From Alphaproteobacteria bacterium (GTDB taxonomy: Bacteria > Pseudomonadota > Alphaproteobacteria > Rhizobiales > Hyphomicrobiaceae), in contig VBAB01000402.1 in assembly GCA_005888525.1 (NCBI GenBank), positions 1-5,786 on the forward strand: 5,786 nucleotides of DNA. The letters are read 5' to 3'. The stretch's first letter is position 1. Every line of letters starts with the position of its first letter. Of this stretch, positions 1 through 5,786 are shown piece by piece. The translations under genes and the position numbers were made by a program. The notes under the pieces are model-generated. The model worked only from the letters and a program-made list of their open reading frames with translations. It ran no database searches and was not told the origin of the DNA.

Positions 1-1
1 T

Positions 2-1204
2 GGGCGCCGGTATCTGGCCATTGTCTCCCTTTCATGCGTCGTGCTGGCCAGCTGTGACGACTCCAACAAATATCAGCCACCGCCGCCGGCGGAGGTCGGC
101 GTCCAGAAGCCGCAGCAGCGCCGCGTCACCTTGCACCTCGAGCTGACGGGCAACACGTCGGCCTTCAACAAGGTCGACCTCGTGGCGCGCGTGCAGGGGT
201 TTCTCGAGAAGGTCGGCTACAAGGACGGCGACAGGGTGACAGCCGGCACGACCCTGTTCGAGATCGAGCGCGCGCCCTATGAGACGAGCCTGCAGATCGC
301 GGAGGCTACGCAGCGGCAGCAGGAGGCGCTGCTGGTGCAGGCGGAAGCAGATCTCAACCGCCAGCTGACGCTGCAGCAGCGCCAGGTGGCGAGCGAGGCC
401 AAGCTCGACGAGAGCCGCTCCAAGCGCGACTCCACCGTCGCCGCCATCGAGCAGGCCAAAGGCCAAGTGCAGCAGGCGAAGATCAACCTCTCCTATACGC
501 TGATCAAGGCGCCGTTCGCGGGCGTCGTATCAGCCAGGCTCGTGGATCCCGGCTCCCTCGTGGGTGCGGGAGGGCCGACCAAGCTGGCGACCATCGTGCA
601 AATCGATCCGATCTACGTCAATTTCAGCGTCAACGAGCAGCAGGTTCTGCAGATCCGCGAGCAGCTGCGAAGCCAGGGCCTGACGATCAAGGATCTCGGC
701 CCGATCCCTGTCGAGGTCGGTACGCAAACGGAGACGGGCTTTCCGCACGCAGGCAAGATCGACTACATCGCGCCCGATCTCGACCAGGGCACAGGCACGC
801 TGCCGGTCAGGGCTCTGCTCGACAACAAGGATACGGCGTTGTTGCCGGGGCTGTTTGTGCGCGTGCGGGTGCCGGTGGAGCGCAACGTCGAAGCCCTGCT
901 CGTGCCCGATCGCGCGCTGGGCAATGGTCAGCAGGGGCGCTACCTGCTCTTGGTCAACGACAAGAATATCGTCCAGCAGCGCCCCGTCGAAACCGGGGAC
1001 GCGATCGACGGCGGGCTGCGGATCATCAAGGGCGGATTGCAGCCTGGGGATCGCGTCGTCGTCAGCGGCATCCAGCGCGCCGTTCCGGGCAGCGTCGTCA
1101 AGCCTATCGACGTCGCTCCGGCGGCGGGCCCCCCTGCGGCCCCTGCCGCGCCGGCACCTGCTGCCCCCGCCGCGGCGCCTGGTGCGCGCAAGGACAAGCC
1201 ATGA
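2..1204 (+). CDS. RND efflux periplasmic adaptor (membrane fusion protein) lipoprotein, 5' end cut by window
   Basis: This is the periplasmic adaptor subunit of a tripartite efflux pump, which links the inner-membrane RND transporter to an outer-membrane channel. The frame is open from base 2, and the visible start GTG at 41 is not the real one: codons before it encode a hydrophobic stretch (YLAIVSLSCVVLASC) ending in a lipobox L-A-S-C, so the true start is upstream of the window. Lipidation is predicted on the Cys at 53-55, and the mature protein has 383 residues, usual for the family. Counting from that Cys, the first lipoyl half lies at about 39-75 (VDLVARVQGFL), an alpha-helical coiled-coil hairpin rich in Gln, Glu and Ala at 76-146, the second lipoyl half at 148-175 (YTLIKAPFAGVVS), a beta-barrel at about 183-265 and a membrane-proximal domain to about 350. 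The last 30 residues are a Pro/Ala tail ending in basic residues. The stop overlaps the start of the pump gene. It resembles the MexE/OqxA/BepF type; the exact subfamily and substrates are not determined. Confidence 0.93.
   Translation, partial: GRRYLAIVSLSCVVLASCDDSNKYQPPPPAEVGVQKPQQRRVTLHLELTGNTSAFNKVDLVARVQGFLEKVGYKDGDRVTAGTTLFEIERAPYETSLQIAEATQRQQEALLVQAEADLNRQLTLQQRQVASEAKLDESRSKRDSTVAAIEQAKGQVQQAKINLSYTLIKAPFAGVVSARLVDPGSLVGAGGPTKLATIVQIDPIYVNFSVNEQQVLQIREQLRSQGLTIKDLGPIPVEVGTQTETGFPHAGKIDYIAPDLDQGTGTLPVRALLDNKDTALLPGLFVRVRVPVERNVEALLVPDRALGNGQQGRYLLLVNDKNIVQQRPVETGDAIDGGLRIIKGGLQPGDRVVVSGIQRAVPGSVVKPIDVAPAAGPPAAPAAPAPAAPAAAPGARKDKP
1190..1194 (+). promoter_or_regulatory. Shine-Dalgarno site for the RND transporter gene
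   Basis: AAGGA lies 6 bases before the ATG at 1201, inside the last codons of the adaptor gene. Together with the ATGA overlap (the ATG at 1201-1203 shares bases with the adaptor's TGA at 1202-1204), it supports this start for the pump and suggests translational coupling, which would keep adaptor and pump synthesis in step. Confidence 0.7.
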
Positions 1205-4200
1205 TCGCCAAGTTCTTCATCGAGCGGCCGGTCCTCGCCAACGTCATCGCCGTCCTGACCATCATCCTGGGGCTCGTTGCCCTCGCCAGACTGCCGGTTG
1301 CGCAGTATCCCAACATCGTGCCGCCGACCGTTCAGGTGACCGCGCGCTATCCGGGCGCCAGTGCCGCCACCGTAGTGCGCGATGTTGCGCTGCCTATCGA
1401 GCAGAAGGTCAACGGCGTCGAGGGCATGATCTACATGTCGTCGATGAGCACGAGCGACGGCTCCTACACGCTCACCGTGACCTTCCGCATCGGCACCGAC
1501 GCCGACAAGGCCCAGATCCTCGTGCAGAACCGGGTCACGAGCGCTCAGCCGGCGCTGCCGCAGAGCGTACAGACCCAGGGCGTGCAGACCGCAAAGCGCT
1601 CGACCTCGATCCTCGAGATCGTCGCCTTGAGCTCGCCGGACGGTCGCTACGACAGCCTGTTCCTGTCGAACTATGCGACGATCCATCTTCTCGACGAGAT
1701 CTCGCGCGTCGATGGCGTCGGCAACGTCTCCGTATTCGGCGCGGGGCAATATGCCATGCGGCTGTGGCTGGACCCGCAAAAGCTGCAGGCGCGCAAGCTC
1801 GTGCCTGCCGACGTCATCAACGCCGTCAACCTGCAAAGCCGCCCGACCGGAGCCGGACAGCTCGGCATTCCGCCCGTGCCCGTCGGACAGGAATTCCAAT
1901 ACACGATCAACGTGCCGAGCAAGCTCGATGACGTTGCCCAGTTCGAGGACATCGTCGTCAAGGCCGATACGTCCGGCAGCGGGCGCATAACACGCCTGCG
2001 CGATGTCGCCACGATCGAGCTCGGTGCCCAGCAGTACAGCCAGACCTTCAAGCTCGACGGGCAGCCATCGGCGGGGCTCGCCATCTTCCAGTTGCCGGAG
2101 GCCAATGCGCTCGATGTCGCAAAGCGCGTCGAGGGTCGCATGAAGGAGCTTCAGTCGGCGTTCCCGCCCAACTTGATCTGGAGCGTACCCTTCGACACCA
2201 CGAAGTTCGTCAGCGCCGCCATCCACGAGGTCTACAAGACCCTGATCGAGGCTGCCGTCCTCGTGCTGGTGGTGATCCTCGTGTTCCTGCAGGACTGGCG
2301 CGCGACCTTGGTGCCGGCGACCACGGTTCCCGTGACCATCATCGGCGCCTTTGCGGCCATGGCGGCGTTCGGGTTCTCGGTCAACCTGACGACGCTGTTC
2401 GCGATCATTCTGGCGATCGGCATCGTCGTCGACGATGCGATCGTCGTGGTCGAAGGCGCGGCGAAGCACATCGAGCACGGCCTCACGCCGCACGACGCCA
2501 CGGTCAAGGCCATGCATGAGCTGCTCGGCCCGATCATCGGCATCACGCTGGTGCTGATGGCGGTGTTCGTGCCGGCAGCGTTCTTGCCCGGCTTGAGCGG
2601 CCAGATGTACCGCCAGTTCGCGCTCGTCATCGCCGCCACGGCCGCCATCAGCGCCATCAACGCGATGACCCTGAAACCCGCCCAGTGCGCGTTGTGGCTG
2701 CGCGCGACGAAACCGCCAGGCAGCCGCAACGCCTTCTATCGCGCGTTCAACCGGGTCTACGATGCCGCCGAGGCGCGCTATGCCGGCCTGATCGCGCGCA
2801 TGGTCGCTCACAGCGGACTAATGGTCCTGATCGTCGCCGCCCTCGTCGGCCTCGCGGTCTATGGCCTCAGTCGTGTGCCGACCGCCTTTCTGCCGATCGA
2901 GGACCAGGGCTATTTCCTGATCGCGGTGCAGCTGCCCGAAGGCGCCTCGCTGGAGCGCACGACCCGCGCCCTCGACGATGTGGCGAATCGCGTGCGCGCG
3001 CAGCCGGGTGTCGACAAGGTGGTCGCAATCGCCGGGCTCGCCGCGCTCAACGACAATGCGAGCCTTGCCAATGCCGGCATCGCCTATGTGATCCTCAAGG
3101 ACTGGTCGGAGCGCGGCAAAGCCGAGGGCCTGCTCGGTCTCTACACCGGACTTTCCGAGCGCGTGAAGACGCTCGATGACGGCCTCGCGCTGGTCATTCC
3201 ACCGCCGCCGATCCAGGGCATCGGCAACGTCTCGGGCGCCACCATGAAGGTCGAGCTGCGCGACGGCAGCTTCGACTACGCGCAGCTCGAGCACCTCGCG
3301 CAGGCGATAACCGAGCGCGCCTCTCAGCAGTCGATGTTCCAGGTCGCCCGCAACTCGTTCCGTGCCGACGCGCCGCAGCTCAACATCGTCATCGACCGGG
3401 TCAAGTCGGAGACGCTCGGCGTGCCTCTAGGCAACGCGCTGGACACGCTCAGCTCCTATGTCGGCTCGAGCTACATCAGCCAGTTCAACAAGTTCGGCCG
3501 AGTGTTCCAGATCTATGTGCAGGCCGAAGCCACCGCCCGCTTGCGGCCGGAATCCCTCAGAACCTTGACCGTGCGCAACACTGCGGGAGGCATGGTGCCG
3601 CTCGGTACGCTGGCGGAAATCACCACCGTATCGGGTCCCTCGCTGATCTCGCTCTACAACCTCTATCCGGCGGCGACCATTGTCGCCAATACCGCGCGCA
3701 GCTTCAGCTCCGGCCAGGGCCTGACCTTGCTCGAGCAGATCGCCAAAGAGACGCTTCCACCCGGTAGCGGCTACGAATGGACGGCGATGTCCTATCAGGA
3801 AAAGGAGATCGGCAATCAGATCTATCTCGTCTATGCGCTGAGCCTGCTGCTCGTCTATCTGGTGCTGGCCGGTCAATATGAGAGCTGGATCGCGCCGCTG
3901 ACCGTCATCGTATCCGTGCCGTTGGCGCTGCTCGGCACCGCCGGCGCGCTGCTGGCGCTGGGCGTGCCGAGCAACCTCTACACGCAGATAGGGCTCATCC
4001 TGCTGATCGCGCTGTCGGCAAAAAACGCGATCCTGATCGTGGAGTTCGCCCGCGCCTTGCGCCAGGACGGTCGTGGAATCGAGCAAGCCGCCATCGCGGC
4101 TGCCCGCAGCCGCTTCCGGCCGATCCTCATGACATCGTTCGCTTTCATCCTGGGCGTCGTGCCGCTGGTGCTCGGGTCGGGTGCCGGCGCCAACGCGCAG

Positions 4201-4347
4201 AAGTCGATCGGCATCGCCGTCCTGACCGGCATGCTCGGCTCGACCCTGCTGACCGTCGCCTTTGTGCCGTCGATGTTCGTCGTGCTGCAGCGCTTCGAGG
4301 AATGGCGCAAGCAGCGATCGAGCCCCGCGCCCAGCCCGGCATCGTAA
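1201..4347 (+). CDS. RND multidrug efflux transporter, HAE1 family (MexF/OqxB/BepG-like)
   Basis: This inner-membrane proton/drug antiporter takes amphiphilic compounds from the periplasm or membrane and passes them to the outer-membrane channel via the adaptor. Its 1048 residues are full length for the family. TM1 is at about residues 10-30, followed by a large periplasmic loop, TM2-TM6 at about 347-492, TM7 at about 541-557, a second large periplasmic loop, and TM8-TM12 at about 874-1030. The family signatures are clear: FFIERPVLANV at the N terminus, GIVVDDAIVVVEG in TM4, and LSAKNAILIVEFA in TM10. Aligned by eye to AcrB, the proton-relay residues D407, D408, K940 and R971 correspond to D411, D412, K941 and R971, so the pump looks functional. 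The YMSS..TSDG and SPDGRYDSLFLSNYA segments resemble MexF/OqxB more than AcrB. The switch-loop region (605-629) lacks the AcrB phenylalanines. The gene overlaps the adaptor by 4 bases. The family is certain; substrates cannot be read from the sequence. Confidence 0.97.
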   Translation: MIAKFFIERPVLANVIAVLTIILGLVALARLPVAQYPNIVPPTVQVTARYPGASAATVVRDVALPIEQKVNGVEGMIYMSSMSTSDGSYTLTVTFRIGTDADKAQILVQNRVTSAQPALPQSVQTQGVQTAKRSTSILEIVALSSPDGRYDSLFLSNYATIHLLDEISRVDGVGNVSVFGAGQYAMRLWLDPQKLQARKLVPADVINAVNLQSRPTGAGQLGIPPVPVGQEFQYTINVPSKLDDVAQFEDIVVKADTSGSGRITRLRDVATIELGAQQYSQTFKLDGQPSAGLAIFQLPEANALDVAKRVEGRMKELQSAFPPNLIWSVPFDTTKFVSAAIHEVYKTLIEAAVLVLVVILVFLQDWRATLVPATTVPVTIIGAFAAMAAFGFSVNLTTLFAIILAIGIVVDDAIVVVEGAAKHIEHGLTPHDATVKAMHELLGPIIGITLVLMAVFVPAAFLPGLSGQMYRQFALVIAATAAISAINAMTLKPAQCALWLRATKPPGSRNAFYRAFNRVYDAAEARYAGLIARMVAHSGLMVLIVAALVGLAVYGLSRVPTAFLPIEDQGYFLIAVQLPEGASLERTTRALDDVANRVRAQPGVDKVVAIAGLAALNDNASLANAGIAYVILKDWSERGKAEGLLGLYTGLSERVKTLDDGLALVIPPPPIQGIGNVSGATMKVELRDGSFDYAQLEHLAQAITERASQQSMFQVARNSFRADAPQLNIVIDRVKSETLGVPLGNALDTLSSYVGSSYISQFNKFGRVFQIYVQAEATARLRPESLRTLTVRNTAGGMVPLGTLAEITTVSGPSLISLYNLYPAATIVANTARSFSSGQGLTLLEQIAKETLPPGSGYEWTAMSYQEKEIGNQIYLVYALSLLLVYLVLAGQYESWIAPLTVIVSVPLALLGTAGALLALGVPSNLYTQIGLILLIALSAKNAILIVEFARALRQDGRGIEQAAIAAARSRFRPILMTSFAFILGVVPLVLGSGAGANAQKSIGIAVLTGMLGSTLLTVAFVPSMFVVLQRFEEWRKQRSSPAPSPAS

Positions 4348-4426
4348 CCGGACGTCCGTGTTGGATCGGCAAGGGTCCCTGCGCGGGTGCCCCGCAAGTA
4401 GCGTGCGACGCGGCGCGCGAAATTTC

Positions 4427-4448
4427 AGCGAAGCAGTTAACCTTCGCT
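4427..4448. terminator. Weak hairpin downstream of the efflux operon, possible terminator
   Basis: AGCGAAG (4427-4433) and CTTCGCT (4442-4448) are perfect inverted repeats of 7 bases around an 8-base loop. It lies 80 bases after the pump's stop codon, between convergent genes, where a transcription terminator would be expected. Only a short run of T follows on the + strand, and on the - strand the AAATTT tract at 4420-4425 follows the stem one base away. The stem is short and only moderately GC-rich, so it could act in either direction or be chance. Confidence 0.3.
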
Positions 4449-4460
4449 TTGCTCCTTCCA

Positions 4461-4484
4461 CGCATAGTAATGCGGGCAACGCAT
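4461..4484. repeat. Three-part CGCAT / ATGCG / CGCAT inverted and direct repeat
   Basis: CGCAT occurs at 4461-4465 and again at 4480-4484 (both preceded by A, giving a direct ACGCAT repeat 19 bases apart), and the reverse complement ATGCG lies between them at 4470-4474. The middle copy can pair with either flank, with loops of 4 or 5 bases, so two mutually exclusive hairpins are possible. The element ends 19 bases before the ATG of the small ORF at 4504. It could be an operator or RNA switch for that ORF, but stems of only 5 bases are also easily found by chance. Confidence 0.3.
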
Positions 4485-4503
4485 CGCCGAGGCCCATACT
4501 GCC

Positions 4504-4593
4504 ATGAAACGCTTTCTTCCGCTCTCCTTCGTCTTCCTTGCCGCGCATTTCATCTTCATCGGCGCCAGCATCGCCATCGCCGCCCTCAATTGA
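4504..4593 (+). CDS. Possible small hydrophobic membrane peptide (29 residues)
   Basis: A 29-codon reading frame runs from ATG at 4504 to TGA at 4591. Its product begins MKRFLPLSFVFL and continues with a chain of Phe, Ile and Ala to a C-terminal AALN. It has two basic residues at the N terminus and then an almost uninterrupted apolar stretch of about 25 residues, the pattern of a single-pass membrane peptide or a bare signal-like segment. A weak GAGG lies at 4489-4492, 11 bases before the ATG, slightly far for a ribosome site. The in-frame stop at 4468 leaves no other usual start codon. It follows the pump gene by 156 bases on the same strand. I do not recognise a family. AcrZ shows that small membrane peptides can bind RND pumps, but this peptide is shorter than AcrZ and no similarity is claimed. 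It may also be a chance ORF. Confidence 0.4.
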   Translation: MKRFLPLSFVFLAAHFIFIGASIAIAALN

Positions 4594-4616
4594 GACGCCG
4601 CGCCGCGACGGACGGA

Positions 4617-5786
4617 CTATCTTCCCGCCACCTCGTCGAAGATCTGGGCGAACTCGACGGCGCCCGGCTTCTTGATGTTGACCTCCATGCGATCGTTGAG
4701 CGCCTTCAGCAGCTCGGCCGCCGTCTTCTCGCGTACGATGGTGTTGCGGTAGTAGCCGCCCTCGCTGAAGAAGTTGCTGGTCGGCATGTTCTGGGCCACC
4801 GGCATCATCATCTCGAGCCCGGTGCGGGGGCCGGCGAGGTTCATGAGCTCGATCTCGGCGCCGGCGAGGCTCTCCCGTCCCGCATTGGCGGCATCGTCCT
4901 TGAGGCCCCGGAGCTTGAGGACCTGCAGCCACGGCCCGACGTCGGCGTCGAGGTTGAGGGCGTGGATGCCGAGGCCGGGCGGGGTGCCGGCGAACTTCAC
5001 ATGATGGCTCCACTCGTTGGGGATCGAGCGCGCCGCCCTCAGCATGCGCCGCACGATCGCCGCCTTCGCCTTCAGCGCCTCGGCCCGCTCGGGCGGCGTC
5101 CCGGGAGTGGCGGCCATGGCGAGCAGGCGCCGCGCAAACCGCTCCCCGTGCTTGACCAGCTCGCTCGTCGAGTTGGCGTGGAGCAGCTGCGCGTAGCCGA
5201 GCGCCGAAGAGATCGGCCGGCCCGTCTTGGTGATCGGATTGAAGCCCGATTGCATATCGTAGGTGCCCTGTCCGCCGGTCTCCAGCGCGTAGATGCGCAC
5301 CACCTGGTCCTTGCTCAGGCCGACGGCCAGCGCCTCCTGGGCATACCTGCGCTTGAACTCGCGCTCGGTGGTGGGCGTCGGCACGAAGCCGTATTGCTCT
5401 TTCGCGCTCGTCAGGAAATCCGCGACCGTCGCCAGCGGCCGCTCGGGAATAGGCGGCTTCACCTCCGTGACGATTTTGGCGATCTCCGGTGGAAGCTCGG
5501 GTCCCGCGTACTTCGGCGGCTGCACGGCGATGTAGTCTTCCGCCTCGTACTCCTGCCCCAGCATGCGCTTGGCCTTGCGCGCGTCGCGCTTGGCCTCCAC
5601 CCGGTGCCAGTAGATCTTGAGTTGCCGCTCGAAGCGATCCCTCGCCGTGCGGTAGGTCTCGTAGGTGGCGAGCTGCGCGGCAGTGAGCTTGTCGGCCAAA
5701 TCCTTGGGGATCCCCTGGGCCCACGCGCCGCCCGGCATCGAGGCCAATGCCGCCGCGGCAATCGTCAGGGCGATCGCCGCCCGCAC
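4617..5786 (-). CDS. Secreted lysozyme-like (possible lytic transglycosylase) protein of unknown function
   Basis: The visible 389 codons begin with GTG at 5784-5786, at the very edge of the window, so this start may be real or the gene may extend further upstream. Residues 1-23 form a Sec signal peptide: Arg2, an Ala/Leu/Ile core, then PGGAWA with likely cleavage after Ala23, which puts the protein in the periplasm or outside. Residues 31-78 are a highly charged, helix-prone segment. A Pro-rich linker (about 89-118) follows. Residues 165-205 resemble the catalytic region of SLT-type lytic transglycosylases: ALETGG with E169 as candidate catalytic acid, then SSALGYAQLL (193-202) in place of the usual G-L-M-Q-L motif. 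The remaining roughly 185 residues are not recognised; they include NMPTSNFFSEGGYYRN (333-348). By family knowledge such enzymes cleave the peptidoglycan glycan strand, but the match is by eye and the Glu-to-GYAQ spacing is longer than in classical SLT domains. The gene converges on the efflux operon and is probably transcribed separately. Confidence 0.85.
   Translation of the reverse strand: MRAAIALTIAAAALASMPGGAWAQGIPKDLADKLTAAQLATYETYRTARDRFERQLKIYWHRVEAKRDARKAKRMLGQEYEAEDYIAVQPPKYAGPELPPEIAKIVTEVKPPIPERPLATVADFLTSAKEQYGFVPTPTTEREFKRRYAQEALAVGLSKDQVVRIYALETGGQGTYDMQSGFNPITKTGRPISSALGYAQLLHANSTSELVKHGERFARRLLAMAATPGTPPERAEALKAKAAIVRRMLRAARSIPNEWSHHVKFAGTPPGLGIHALNLDADVGPWLQVLKLRGLKDDAANAGRESLAGAEIELMNLAGPRTGLEMMMPVAQNMPTSNFFSEGGYYRNTIVREKTAAELLKALNDRMEVNIKKPGAVEFAQIFDEVAGR

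Noticed and set aside
855..1931. Plus-strand open frame of 358 codons overlapping the adaptor-transporter junction
   Set aside because: It is an alternate-frame shadow of two recognised genes, with Arg/Ser/Ala-rich translation and no family resemblance.
940..2811. Long minus-strand open frame (623 codons) opposite the adaptor and transporter
   Set aside because: It lies antisense to clearly homologous genes; the product is an Arg/Asp/His/Gly-rich string with no domain, as expected for the complement of high-GC coding DNA.
4372..4395. AGGGTCCCT palindrome and a GCGGG-TGC-CCCGC mini-hairpin just after the transporter stop, considered as a terminator
   Set aside because: The first has no loop, the second only a 5-base stem with a 3-base loop, and neither is followed by a T tract; such GC palindromes are frequent by chance here.
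4262..4507. Plus-strand 81-codon frame starting inside the transporter and running into the intergenic region
   Set aside because: Most of the first third is an alternate frame of the transporter; the product is Arg/Ser/Pro-rich and the start has no convincing ribosome site.
4585..4594. Perfect 10-base palindrome CTCAATTGAG over the stop codon of the small ORF
   Set aside because: It is a single short palindrome with no second copy or promoter context, so there is no support for an operator.
3427..5724. Minus-strand open frame of 765 codons spanning the transporter end, the intergenic region and the lysozyme-like gene
   Set aside because: It runs antisense to the transporter and in another frame of the minus-strand gene; composition is low-complexity Arg/Ala/Gly and it has no signal or motif. 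The 389-codon frame has a signal peptide and a sensible composition instead.

Overview
The window is high-GC DNA with strong G/C preference at third codon positions. Gene content and style point to a Gram-negative proteobacterium, most likely an alphaproteobacterium of the Hyphomicrobiales (Bradyrhizobium/Rhodopseudomonas-like). That placement is an inference from composition and protein resemblance, not a database match.

Positions 2-4347 (+ strand) hold most of a tripartite multidrug efflux operon. The first gene encodes a lipid-anchored periplasmic adaptor (membrane fusion protein); its start lies upstream of the window. It overlaps by 4 bases (ATGA) with a full-length 1048-residue inner-membrane RND transporter of the hydrophobe/amphiphile efflux-1 family, closest in style to MexF/OqxB/BepG. 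The transporter keeps the proton-relay residues D411, D412, K941 and R971, but its substrate-pocket switch-loop region differs from AcrB. No outer-membrane channel gene and no regulator gene is in the window, so these must lie upstream or elsewhere.

Positions 4348-4616 separate the pump from a convergent gene. This stretch holds a weak hairpin (4427-4448), a three-part inverted/direct repeat (4461-4484) and a possible 29-codon + strand ORF (4504-4593) for a very hydrophobic peptide.

Positions 4617-5786 (- strand) encode a secreted protein of at least 389 residues with a signal peptide and a region resembling the active site of soluble lytic transglycosylases (E169 followed by a G-Y-A-Q-L-L segment). 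Its first visible codon is a GTG at the very edge of the window, so the true start may lie beyond it. The product is best called an uncharacterised lysozyme-like periplasmic protein.

Adaptor and pump clearly work together: the adaptor bridges the pump to an outer-membrane channel and substrates are expelled using the proton gradient. The convergent gene is probably an independent transcription unit. No mobile element, CRISPR array, tRNA or rRNA was seen. The region looks like ordinary chromosome, and the two least explained items are the lysozyme-like protein and the tiny hydrophobic ORF.
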